Of a DNA stretch of 64,000 bases, positions 45,394 through 53,467 are shown piece after piece; positions within the stretch are counted from its first letter, which is position 1; every line of letters starts with the position of its first letter. The notes under the pieces were generated by a model, which was given only the letters and a program-made list of their open reading frames with translations, was not told the origin of the DNA and searched no databases. The stretch comes from Croceicoccus sediminis. Its GTDB lineage: Bacteria; Pseudomonadota; Alphaproteobacteria; Sphingomonadales; Sphingomonadaceae. The translations under genes and the position numbers were made by a program. The DNA lies in contig NZ_SUNC01000002.1 of assembly GCF_007570835.1 (NCBI RefSeq), positions 434,001 through 498,000 on the forward strand, read 5' to 3'.

Positions 45394-45636
45394 TCAATTC
45401 TGATGCCCCAGATTCGAAGCCAATTCCGCATTGTGCCGAGCCTCAGTCGTAGAGCTTTGGCAGCCAAGCTGATCGAAGCGCTCAGCAACAGTTTTCCAAG
45501 TTGCTATGCCTGCCTCGTCCCCTTCGTTGGATAGCCGCTGGATTTGCTGCGCGATATACGCGGTTCCCTCTTCGCCGTGGTTCTTTTCGACCCAGAGCGC
45601 GACAGCCCACAATTCCTGATCGCGGTTCAGCACCAT
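45394..45636 (-). CDS. DUF6961 family small protein
   Basis: An 80-residue helical protein (LNRDQELWAVALWVEKNHGE, then IAQQIQRLSNEGDEAGIATW and TVAERFDQLG). This pattern fits the DUF6961 family, common in sphingomonad mobile elements. It overlaps the nuclease gene by ten bases and is probably the last gene of the transglycosylase-nuclease unit. Its function is unknown. Confidence 0.75.
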   Translation of the reverse strand: MVLNRDQELWAVALWVEKNHGEEGTAYIAQQIQRLSNEGDEAGIATWKTVAERFDQLGCQSSTTEARHNAELASNLGHQN

Positions 45637-46178
45637 GGCTCACGTCTCCCGGTCCAGGTCCGCGCCAGCCCTTCGCTGACCAGCTGATCGCCAAGCGAGC
45701 GGCCGCCGCGCGTTACAACCCGCAATTTGCGACCGTACTGATCCTTATCTCTGCTCCCGATAGTCCTCAGTTCAAAGGGCCCGTCATTGAGCAATTCGAC
45801 AAGGCGGTACGTCGCGCGCATGCCGAGTTGGTATTCATAGTCGCATCTGGGCTGGCCAATTTCTGGAGTGTCGATGTCGGCAATGCGGATCTTCACGCCA
45901 TCAAGCCAGAAAGTATCTCCATCCACGACGCATGTGCGCCGGATCGATCCGCAGATGTCGAATTGTGGGGAGCTCGCTTGCTGGAATAGAGTTTGAGGCT
46001 GCTGATCGTCGTTACGAAGGCTGGCATCATGGACTGGCCAGTTGAGTGCCAGCATCCCTCCAGCAAATACGATCGCGAACGCTCCCAAACCCAACGCGAT
46101 CTCCTTTCTCAGCTTGCGGCGCTTCTGTGCCTTCAACGCGTTGCGAAAGTCGAAAGGCTCACCGGGGGGCTCATTCAC
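45627..46178 (-). CDS. membrane-anchored thermonuclease (SNase-like)
   Basis: A 183-residue protein with a basic N-terminus and one hydrophobic helix (IALGLGAFAIVFAGGMLAL), placing an SNase domain outside the cytoplasm. The nuclease core is CVVDGDTFWLDGVKIRIADI (metal Asp and first catalytic Arg) followed by DTPEIGQPRC, with the second arginine in KDQYGRKLRVV. Staphylococcal-nuclease-like proteins cut DNA and RNA with Ca2+. In mobile elements they are found near transfer genes, and their role is not settled. It lies 64 bases after the transglycosylase gene and overlaps the DUF6961 gene. Confidence 0.88.
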   Translation of the reverse strand: MNEPPGEPFDFRNALKAQKRRKLRKEIALGLGAFAIVFAGGMLALNWPVHDASLRNDDQQPQTLFQQASSPQFDICGSIRRTCVVDGDTFWLDGVKIRIADIDTPEIGQPRCDYEYQLGMRATYRLVELLNDGPFELRTIGSRDKDQYGRKLRVVTRGGRSLGDQLVSEGLARTWTGRREPWC

Positions 46179-46242
46179 AAGCGTCGTCCGTCTTCATTCC
46201 GGCACATGATTTCAGACAATTGCCGGAAATCAGGCAGTTTCG

Positions 46243-46824
46243 TCAATTGTACGTACCAATTGCTTGCCAACGTCCCAATACAGAGCGGACATATTGCGGC
46301 GTTTCACCATTTTTGGGAATGCCGCGTGATCGGGAGACGGCACCTGGGCCCGCATTGTAAGCAGCCAAGGCCAGGTGGACCGCTTCGAACCGGTTCAACA
46401 TGTCGCGAAGATACCGGGCGCCACCGTCGATCGATGCAAAAGGGTCATGACGGTTCCGAACGCCCAGTTCGCGCGCGGTGGCCGGCATAAGCTGAGCAAG
46501 TCCGGCAGCACCCGCTGGACTCACAGCCATCGGATTGAAGCGGGACTCAGCCCAGATAAGAGCACGAAGCAGGTTGGTCGGAAGCCCGTACCGGCGCTCA
46601 GCCTCGGCTATTGCCGCCATATACAGGCCTTCCCGGTAGGACACGTTTGCTGGCCCGGCCTGGTAGATTGCAGGAAGATATTCCCTTGCCGGCTGGTCCG
46701 CCTTCGGCGGAACGATCGCGTGCTCGAACAAGGTGAAATGCTGGGCGCGGACCTGCTGTGCGGAGGTCGCGATCATCCCCAGACAGGCGACCGCTATCGC
46801 GGTCAGACGATTGAGGCAATTCAT
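46243..46824 (-). CDS. exported lytic transglycosylase (SLT domain)
   Basis: A 193-residue protein from the ATG at 46824 with a signal peptide (LTAIAVACLGMIATSAQQ, cleavage after VRAQ). The SLT catalytic core is LLRALIWAESRFNPMAV, where E is the catalytic glutamate, then GAAGLAQLMPATARELG and LALAAYNAGPGAV. Small enzymes of this type (VirB1-like) open peptidoglycan for transfer machinery. A LexA-box match lies 35 bases upstream, and a near-palindrome with two GANTC sites lies between. The longer frame to 46998 is not preferred because it precedes the signal peptide. Confidence 0.9.
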   Translation of the reverse strand: MNCLNRLTAIAVACLGMIATSAQQVRAQHFTLFEHAIVPPKADQPAREYLPAIYQAGPANVSYREGLYMAAIAEAERRYGLPTNLLRALIWAESRFNPMAVSPAGAAGLAQLMPATARELGVRNRHDPFASIDGGARYLRDMLNRFEAVHLALAAYNAGPGAVSRSRGIPKNGETPQYVRSVLGRWQAIGTYN

Positions 46825-46858
46825 CTCGATCAGTGCTCCATTGATTCGAATCACAATG

Positions 46859-46873
46859 GAACATAAATAGAAC
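46859..46873 (-). promoter_or_regulatory. LexA (SOS) box before the transglycosylase-nuclease unit
   Basis: GAAC-N7-GAAC at 46859-46873 reads GTTC-N7-GTTC on the minus strand, 35 bases before the transglycosylase ATG. The spacing and repeat match the alphaproteobacterial LexA operator. It is a direct repeat, as expected, not an inverted one. Confidence 0.6.
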
Positions 46874-47083
46874 ATATGCCTGTAGGAAATCGGGAATTGG
46901 ATTTTGGGGCTGCCGACCAAGCAAAAAGCGACATCGGGAGGTGCGCTGGCCGGGATTCGCGCAGGCTGATCGCGAAGCAGCGCCGACTGTGCCGGCATCT
47001 GAGCGAAGCGTGCCGTGATACGCGCAAATGCGGCCGGAATTTGCGCGAATCACTGAAGGAAGCCGATTCGCTCCCTCCTCTAT

Positions 47084-47098
47084 GTTCTCTTAATGTTC
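47084..47098 (+). promoter_or_regulatory. LexA (SOS) box before the AlpA operon
   Basis: GTTC-N7-GTTC lies 72 bases before the ATG at 47171. It sits in an AT-richer patch, which suits a promoter, but no clear -35/-10 pair was fixed. Confidence 0.55.
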
Positions 47099-47170
47099 TT
47101 TTCGTTTTCCTACAGGCTTCCTTCGCGGTTAGCCGGTGAGTCGATCACCTCCAGAGAAAAGGACTCGTCG

Positions 47171-47662
47171 ATGACCAACATGGCGCTCTTTGCCGAACAA
47201 CAGGTTCGCGCCGACCTCGCCCGGCTGCTTTTGGCAGCCGTCGAAGCCAGCGGCCGTGCCCGCTGCGACATCGCGCGCGACGCGCAGATCCACAAGGATG
47301 CCCTGCGCCGCGTCCTTGCCGGCGAACGCTCGGCCAGCCTCGGTGAAGCCTTGCGTATTCTCGCCGCGTGCGGCGTCGCTCCGCATGCGCACCTGCTGCT
47401 GTTCCTCGGCAGTAGCGGCGATCACGCGATTGCGTGGCTGCAATCGGACCTCGCGCAGTTCTTCGAGGACTTTTCCGGCGAACTGCCTTCAGCACTCGAA
47501 CGAGTCCTCGGCAATCAGGTTCATGACGTGAAGCCGCGTTGGGCCAAGGGTACGGCGCACCGTGTCGCCCGCCTGCTTTCCGATCACATCGATGAGCTCG
47601 AACGCAAGGACGCGCTGCTTGGCGATGTCTTCGCCGGTGCCGAAGGAGGCCATCGTGGGTGA
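47171..47662 (+). CDS. putative DNA-binding regulator with helix-turn-helix-like N-terminus
   Basis: A 163-residue protein. Residues ~14-65 (ADLARLLLAAVEASGRARCD, IHKDALRRVLAGERSASLGEAL) have the pattern of an XRE-type helix-turn-helix, while the rest (VARLLSDHIDELERKDALL) is helical with no known domain. It is the first gene of a three-gene coupled set: the alpA GTG starts eight bases before its end. Its position behind a LexA-box match suggests control of the element. Assignment is by fold pattern only. Confidence 0.65.
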   Translation: MTNMALFAEQQVRADLARLLLAAVEASGRARCDIARDAQIHKDALRRVLAGERSASLGEALRILAACGVAPHAHLLLFLGSSGDHAIAWLQSDLAQFFEDFSGELPSALERVLGNQVHDVKPRWAKGTAHRVARLLSDHIDELERKDALLGDVFAGAEGGHRG

Positions 47663-47870
47663 AGAGATCGACAAAGGAGCGACGGAGTCTCGCAGGGCGA
47701 CGCGGCTAATTCGCTTGCCCGAAGTGCAGCACCAGGTCGGGCTTGGCCGTTCGACGATCTATCGCTGGATGAGTGAAGGCAAGTTTCCGAAGCCGGTGCA
47801 ACTCGGTGGTTATGCGGTCGCATGGGCGGAAGACGAGGTACAGGCCTGGATAGCGACGCGGCTGAAATGA
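47655..47870 (+). CDS. alpA: AlpA family regulator
   Basis: A 71-residue protein from a GTG at 47655 with GAAGGAGG about seven bases upstream. The MerR-like winged helix of AlpA is visible in TRLIRLPEVQHQVGLGRSTI and YRWMSEGKFPKPVQLGGYAVAW. AlpA in E. coli CP4-57 activates the excisionase gene and thereby element excision. It overlaps both its neighbours (eight bases before, four after). Confidence 0.9.
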   Translation: MGEEIDKGATESRRATRLIRLPEVQHQVGLGRSTIYRWMSEGKFPKPVQLGGYAVAWAEDEVQAWIATRLK

Positions 47871-48172
47871 AGGCGAACAGTCCATTCATGGACGATCTGG
47901 ATCTGAATCTCGGAATTGCAGAAGCGGACGGGGTTTGGGGTCCTGCGCAGGAATCTTCGCAGACGGATCGAGACCCGGATAATCCTTATCGAAGCCGACC
48001 CCATGTCTTCGCGTGGATTAGGGCAAGGGATCCTGTCCGGACCACCATGGTTGCAGGCAGTTATCGCAACAGGCGCCGTCACATCACAATCGTCTTAAGC
48101 TCGATGCTTGCTTGCTACTGGCTTGCGGGGAAGCTGGCCTGTCCGGAGCGCACGTTCAACTATGGATCGTAG
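47867..48172 (+). CDS. hypothetical protein coupled to alpA, possibly truncated
   Basis: A 101-residue frame whose ATG overlaps the alpA stop as ATGA. The N-terminal 60 residues are acidic and polar (MDDLDLNLGIAEADGVWGPA), the C-terminal part is basic then hydrophobic (HITIVLSSMLACYWLAG). The end overlaps the last 13 bases of the convergent metal ATPase. No family was recognised. Loss of coding pattern towards the end and overlap with the cargo suggest that an original downstream gene was cut when the metal genes were added. Confidence 0.4.
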   Translation: MKANSPFMDDLDLNLGIAEADGVWGPAQESSQTDRDPDNPYRSRPHVFAWIRARDPVRTTMVAGSYRNRRRHITIVLSSMLACYWLAGKLACPERTFNYGS

Positions 48173-50127
48173 CGAAGAAGTCGCAACGCATTGAACACGA
48201 CGAGAAGCGTCGATCCTTCATGCATTACGACAGCGGGCCCGATCCCAAGGCCGAATATGGTCGCGGGAACCAGCAGAGCGACCACGCCCAGGCTGACATA
48301 GACGTTCTGGCGGATGATGCTGCGCGATTTGCGAGACAGGCCGACAGCAAAGGGCAGATGGCGCAGATCATCCGCCATCAAAGCGACGTCCGCCGTTTCA
48401 AGCGCGACGTCGGATCCGGCGGCGCCCATGGCGATGCCGACTGTGGCGCGCGCCATGGCGGGCGCATCATTCACTCCGTCGCCGACCATGGCGACCTTTG
48501 CTTCCCGGCTGAGCGCCTCGATAGTCGCGACCTTGTCTTCGGGCATGAGGTCGCCGCGCGCCTCGTCCAGCCCCACCTCGGCGGCGATAGCCTCGGCAAC
48601 CTTGGCGTGATCGCCCGAGATCATGAGCATCCGTTCAATGCCAAGCTTGCGCAGTTCCTTCAGCGTCTCCTGCGCGCCGTCGCGCGGCGTATCCATCATC
48701 CCGATTACGCCGAGATCGCGTCCGCCGTAGCGCACGGCCATCGTCGTGCGCCCCTCATCGCGCAGCTTCTCGATGGCGTCGGCTGACGGTGTGCCGAGTG
48801 GTTCGAGCCCATCCGCGCCGAACATCTCCGCCTTTCCGATCCATGCCGTCTTACCTTCGAGCATGGCTTTCACGCCGCGTCCGGTCAGGCTTTCCAGGCC
48901 CTCGGCTTTCCGATCCGCTGGTGCGTCCAGACGCGCCTTGCCATCCCTAACGACCGCTTGCGCCAGCGGATGGTCGCTCAGCGCCTCGACCGCCACGGCG
49001 ACTTGCAGCAACTCACGTTCATCAATGCCCGGGGCCGGGATCACATCGGTTATCCGCGGCTCACCTTCGGTGAGCGTGCCGGTCTTGTCGAAGGCGATGG
49101 CCTTCAGCGTGCCGAGATCTTCCAGCGCTGCACCGCCTTTCACCAGCACGCCGCCACGTGCCGCGCGGGCAACGCCGGACAGCACGGCACTGGGCGTGGC
49201 GATTGCCAGGGCACAGGGACTGGCCGCGACCAGCACGGCCATGGCACGATAGAAACTCTCGCTGAAAGGCTCGTCAATCACCAGCGGCGCACAGAGCAAC
49301 AGCGCGGCCAGCAGTAGCACGAGAGGGACAAATATGCGTTCGAACTTGTCGGTCATCCGCTGGGTGGGCGAGCGTTCGGTTTCCGCTGCAGCCACCAGCG
49401 CGGCAACCTTGCTGAGCGTGCTTTCGTTCGATTTACGCGTTACCTCGATTTCCAGCGCGCCGCTGCCATTGATGGTCCCGGCAAAGGCGCGCGAGACGGC
49501 ATCGACGGCGCCGGCAGCCGTGCGCGCTGCGGCACGATCCTCAACCGGACGTTTGTCGACCGGAATGCTCTCGCCGGTCACGGGTGCCTGATTGATGGCA
49601 GACTGACCCTTGATGATGAAACCATCGGCAGGCAGGCGCTCGTTGGGACGGACCAGCACGACGTCGCCGACGACAAGTTCCTCGACTGCGACATCGACCG
49701 GCGATCCGTCGCGCAGCACGGTCGCGCGTTCGGGTGCAAGTTCGGCCAGCGCGTCGATCGCGCGCTTCGCGCGGCCCATGGCGAAACTTTCCAGCGCATG
49801 ACCCAGGCTGAACAGGAACAGCAGCAGTGCGCCTTCCGCGAACTCGCCCAGGATCGCCGCCCCCGCCGCCGCGACGAGCATGAGCGAATCAATCTTGAAC
49901 TGGCGTGCCAGCGCATTCTCGACTGCTTCGCGAAGCGTGAATAGTCCGCCGAAAAAGTAGGCGGCGACATACCCTGCCAGAGGCACCCAGTGCGGCGCGG
50001 TGGGCACCAGCTTCTCTACCGCAAACCCCACCGCCAGCGTGATGCCGGAAAGGATGGCGAAGGCCAGTTCTACGGGGAGGCCGAAAAGCTTGGCAACCCC
50101 ATGCGCGTGATCGTGATTGTCAGCCAT
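48160..50127 (-). CDS. P1B-4 type heavy-metal translocating ATPase
   Basis: A 655-residue P-type ATPase. The membrane metal motif is SPC (ASPCALAIATPSAV), not CPC, and the last helices carry HEGSTLLVVFNALRL; this combination marks the P1B-4 group (CoaT/CtpD/PfeT-like; Co, Fe or Zn). The phosphorylation site is DKTGTLTEG, with the HP motif ALSDHPLAQA, TGES and GDGVNDAPAMA also present. There is no N-terminal metal-binding domain beyond a short histidine-containing tail (NHDHAHG). It lies four bases after czcA on the same strand, so it is the last gene of the czc operon. Substrate metal cannot be settled. Confidence 0.93.
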   Translation of the reverse strand: MADNHDHAHGVAKLFGLPVELAFAILSGITLAVGFAVEKLVPTAPHWVPLAGYVAAYFFGGLFTLREAVENALARQFKIDSLMLVAAAGAAILGEFAEGALLLFLFSLGHALESFAMGRAKRAIDALAELAPERATVLRDGSPVDVAVEELVVGDVVLVRPNERLPADGFIIKGQSAINQAPVTGESIPVDKRPVEDRAAARTAAGAVDAVSRAFAGTINGSGALEIEVTRKSNESTLSKVAALVAAAETERSPTQRMTDKFERIFVPLVLLLAALLLCAPLVIDEPFSESFYRAMAVLVAASPCALAIATPSAVLSGVARAARGGVLVKGGAALEDLGTLKAIAFDKTGTLTEGEPRITDVIPAPGIDERELLQVAVAVEALSDHPLAQAVVRDGKARLDAPADRKAEGLESLTGRGVKAMLEGKTAWIGKAEMFGADGLEPLGTPSADAIEKLRDEGRTTMAVRYGGRDLGVIGMMDTPRDGAQETLKELRKLGIERMLMISGDHAKVAEAIAAEVGLDEARGDLMPEDKVATIEALSREAKVAMVGDGVNDAPAMARATVGIAMGAAGSDVALETADVALMADDLRHLPFAVGLSRKSRSIIRQNVYVSLGVVALLVPATIFGLGIGPAVVMHEGSTLLVVFNALRLLRYDP

Positions 50128-50131
50128 ATAT

Positions 50132-53100
50132 TCAGATCTCCCCAGAGGGATATTCGCGGCGTTCGGCGCGAGTCAGGTTGAGCCGGAGCATCGCTCGCCA
50201 ATTCTCACGCCATCCGACATCTTGGCCGTTCGCGCGCAGCACCAGCCGGGCAATGGCGGGAAGGACGAAGAGTGTCAGCGCGGTTGCGGTGATCAATCCG
50301 CCGATCACGACAGTGGCGAGCGGACGCTGGACTTCCGCGCCCGTGCCGGTCGCAAGGGCCATCGGCACGAAGCCGAGCGAGGCCACCAAGGCTGTCATCA
50401 GCACCGGTCGCAACCTCGCCAATGCGCCATCGGTGATCGCCTCATCGAGAGGCAGTCCCTTGTCGAGCCGCTGGCGTATCGCGGTCATCATCACGAGCCC
50501 GTTCAATACCGCGACACCCGATAGGGCGATGAAGCCCACGGCGGCGGACACCGAGAACGGCATCCCCCGTAAGGCAAGCGCGAAAACCCCGCCTGCCAGT
50601 GCCATCGGGATCGCGCTGAACACCGCCAGCGCTGGCACCCATCCGCCGAGCGCCATGAACAGGAGCAGCAATACCAGCGCGAAGCAGACCGGAACGACGA
50701 GGGCGAGCCTTGCCTGCGCGGCCTGGAGGTTCTGGTATTGCCCGCCCCATTCGATGAAGGATGCGGCCGGCAGTTCGACGCTTTCGGAGACGCCTGCCCG
50801 GGCCTCCTCGACAAACGAGCCGAGATCGCGTTCGCGCACGTTCGCCGACACGATCACCAATCGGCGACCCTGCTCCCGGCGAACCTCGGCGAGACCATCT
50901 ACCACTTGGAAATCCGCCAGCGTGCGAAGCGGGACCGTGACCCCGCTTTCGAGGACTATGGGCAGAGCGCCGAGCTGATCGAAATCGTCCCGGGTCGCAT
51001 CGGCAAGCCGCACGACGACATCGAACCGGCGGTCACCCTCGAACACCAGCCCGGCGGGGCGGCCGCCCAGCGCGATGGCCACGGACTGCGCGACCTCCTC
51101 CACGGTCAGACCATAGCGGGCAATCGTCGGTCGATCGAAGGCGATGTCGAGCGTGGGGAAGCCGGTGACCTGCTGGACCTTGACGTCGGCAGCACCCTCG
51201 ACGCCGCGAAGCACCCCGGCCACTTCTCCGGCTGACCGGGTCAGCGCCGTGAGGTCGTCTCCGTAGAGCTTGACCGCTACGTCGCCGCGAACACCCGCGA
51301 TCAGCTCGTTGAAGCGCAGTTCGATGGGTTGGCTGAACTCGTAGAGGTTGCCGACCAGACCGCTGAGCGATTCCTCCATCTCGGCGACGAGTTCGTCCTT
51401 CGACAGGTCGGGATCGGGCCACTCTTCGCGCGGCTTCAGGATGACGTAGGCATCGGACGCGTTCGGCGGCATCGGATCGCTCGCGACCTCGGCCGTGCCG
51501 GTGCGCGAGAAAACCAGTTCTACTTGTGGGAAAGCCTCGAGCTTGTCCTCCACCTGTCTCTGCATGGCGAGCGAGCGTTCGAGCGAGGTCGACGGTATCC
51601 GCAGCGACTGAACCGCGATGTCCCGCTCGTCGAGCTGCGGCGTGAACTCGCTGCCGAGAAAGGTAAACATGAAGGCTGCTAAGGCAAACATCCCGGCACC
51701 CGCCCCGATCACCGGCCATGGGCGTGCGATGGCACGTCGCAGGGCCGGGCCATAGCGTTCCTTCGCGATCCGGACCGGCTTGACCTCCTTCTCGGTCAGC
51801 TTGCGATTGAGGAGCACCGCGATCATCGCCGGGACAAAGGTCAGCGACAGCACGAAGGCGGAGGCGAGCGCCAGCATGACCGTGATGGCCATGGGCGAGA
51901 ACGTCTTGCCCTCGACCCCCGTGAAGGTGAGAAGCGGCGCATAGACCAAGAGGATGATCGCCTGGCCGTAGACGGTCGGCCTGATCATCTCCTGTGCCGC
52001 CAGCCGCGTCTCGGTCAGCCGCTCGCCGAGGCTGAGCAGTCTGCCTTCGTGGTGCTGCCTCGCAGCGAGCCGCGCGACGCTGTTCTCGACGATGATGACT
52101 GCGCCATCGACGATTAGCCCGAAGTCCAGCGCCCCCAGGCTCATCAGATTGCCCGAGACTCCAAGCCTGTTCATTCCCACGGCGGCCATCAGCATGGATA
52201 CCGGAATGACCAGGGCGGCGATGATCGCTGCCCGGATATTGCCGAGCATCAGGAACAGGACTGCGATAACCAGCAGCGCGCCCTCGACGAGGTTTTTCTC
52301 GACCGTCGCGATGGTCGCATCGACGAGCGACGAGCGGTTGTAGACGATCTCGGCGACCACTCCGGCAGGAAGCGAGGCGCGAACTTCTTCCAGTCGCTCG
52401 GCCGAGGCGGCAGCCACGGTGCGGCTGTTCTCGCCGCTGCGCATAAGGACCGTGCCCACGACCGCCTCCTCGCCATTGAGCGAGGCAGCACCGGTTCTGA
52501 GGTCGCCGCCGATGCGAACCGAGGCGACATCTCCGATCCGGATAGGAACGCCCTCGCGGGTCGCGACCACTGCCTGTTCGATGTCCTGTGTGCCCCCAAG
52601 CCGCGCATCGACGCGGACGAGCAGAGCCTCTCCTGCACGATCGACGAAGTTTGCGCCTTCGGCGAGGTTCGCCGCTTCCAGAGCATCGATCAGGGAGTCG
52701 AACGACAGACCGTAGCCGGTCAGACGAGCAGGATCGGGCTGGACGAGGAACTGCTTCTCGTAGCCACCGATCGAGTCCACGCCCGCCACCCCGTCGATGG
52801 AGCGCATGAGCGGAGCCACCACCCAGTCCTGCACCGTGCGAAGATAGGCTGCCTTGGCGACTTCGGTGTCGAGGCGCTCGCCGCGTTCGGTGATGAAGCT
52901 CCCGTCCGCCTGCCAGCCGGTTCGACCACCCTTGGGCGCATCGCGACCTCCCGGATACTCGTATTCGATCGTATACATGAGCACTTCGCCCAGGCCCGTC
53001 GAGATCGGCCCCATCGTAGGCTCGGCGCCTTCCGGCAGGGAGGCGCCGATCGGGGCGAGCCGTTCGTTCACCTGGCTGCGTGCGAAGTAGATATCGGTGC

Positions 53101-53467
53101 CTTCTTCGAAAATCGCCGTGACCTGGCTGAAGCCGTTGCGCGAGATCGAGCGGGTCATCTCGAGCCCCTCGATCCCGGCAAGCCCGGTCTCGATGGGAAA
53201 TGTCACCTGAGTCTCCACCTGCGACGGGGAGAGCGCGGGCGCGCTGGTGTTGATCTGCACCTGCGTGTTGGTGATGTCCGGCACCGCATCGATCGGCAGG
53301 CGCAAAAGGTTCATGGCGCCGTAGATCGCGGCGAAGACGGTGAGGACGATGACCGCCCAGCGGAACCGCACGGCGATGTCGAGGATGGCCCCGATCAAAC
53401 CGTGGCGATGGCTGGCCGAACCGGTGTGGTTTCCCACCTCGGGCGTGGGCCGTGTCTCAGTGACCAT
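50132..53467 (-). CDS. czcA: CzcA/CusA family heavy-metal RND efflux pump
   Basis: A 1111-residue inner-membrane proton antiporter of the HME-RND group. The N-terminus after a short tail reads AVIVLTVFAAIYGAMNLLRL, followed by the porter-domain FPIETGLAGIEGLE segment. The charged TM4 motif DFGLIVDGAVIIVEN is the HME signature. Usual length is ~1040, and the surplus is an N-terminal extension rich in histidine and glycine (HTGSASHRHG). Its start overlaps the end of czcB by 11 bases. The set would export Co, Zn or Cd from the periplasm; the exact metal is not decided. Confidence 0.94.
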   Translation of the reverse strand: MVTETRPTPEVGNHTGSASHRHGLIGAILDIAVRFRWAVIVLTVFAAIYGAMNLLRLPIDAVPDITNTQVQINTSAPALSPSQVETQVTFPIETGLAGIEGLEMTRSISRNGFSQVTAIFEEGTDIYFARSQVNERLAPIGASLPEGAEPTMGPISTGLGEVLMYTIEYEYPGGRDAPKGGRTGWQADGSFITERGERLDTEVAKAAYLRTVQDWVVAPLMRSIDGVAGVDSIGGYEKQFLVQPDPARLTGYGLSFDSLIDALEAANLAEGANFVDRAGEALLVRVDARLGGTQDIEQAVVATREGVPIRIGDVASVRIGGDLRTGAASLNGEEAVVGTVLMRSGENSRTVAAASAERLEEVRASLPAGVVAEIVYNRSSLVDATIATVEKNLVEGALLVIAVLFLMLGNIRAAIIAALVIPVSMLMAAVGMNRLGVSGNLMSLGALDFGLIVDGAVIIVENSVARLAARQHHEGRLLSLGERLTETRLAAQEMIRPTVYGQAIILLVYAPLLTFTGVEGKTFSPMAITVMLALASAFVLSLTFVPAMIAVLLNRKLTEKEVKPVRIAKERYGPALRRAIARPWPVIGAGAGMFALAAFMFTFLGSEFTPQLDERDIAVQSLRIPSTSLERSLAMQRQVEDKLEAFPQVELVFSRTGTAEVASDPMPPNASDAYVILKPREEWPDPDLSKDELVAEMEESLSGLVGNLYEFSQPIELRFNELIAGVRGDVAVKLYGDDLTALTRSAGEVAGVLRGVEGAADVKVQQVTGFPTLDIAFDRPTIARYGLTVEEVAQSVAIALGGRPAGLVFEGDRRFDVVVRLADATRDDFDQLGALPIVLESGVTVPLRTLADFQVVDGLAEVRREQGRRLVIVSANVRERDLGSFVEEARAGVSESVELPAASFIEWGGQYQNLQAAQARLALVVPVCFALVLLLLFMALGGWVPALAVFSAIPMALAGGVFALALRGMPFSVSAAVGFIALSGVAVLNGLVMMTAIRQRLDKGLPLDEAITDGALARLRPVLMTALVASLGFVPMALATGTGAEVQRPLATVVIGGLITATALTLFVLPAIARLVLRANGQDVGWRENWRAMLRLNLTRAERREYPSGEI

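Larger units (their letters stand above)
46825..47170. other. 346-base divergent control region of the island with two SOS boxes
   Basis: No supported gene lies in this stretch. It holds GAAC-N7-GAAC at 46859-46873 facing the minus-strand transglycosylase and GTTC-N7-GTTC at 47084-47098 facing the plus-strand regulator operon. It also holds the inverted repeat CCATTG/CAATGG (46838-46859), with overlapping GATTC and GAATC inside. The middle part (about 46880-47080) has only ordinary coding-like GC composition and a short open frame without support. Confidence 0.6.

Noticed and set aside
46876-47139. Possible 87-residue gene in the island control region
   Set aside because: It has no convincing ribosome site or domain, is unusually rich in Arg and Cys, and runs through an SOS-box match and AT-rich promoter-like DNA.
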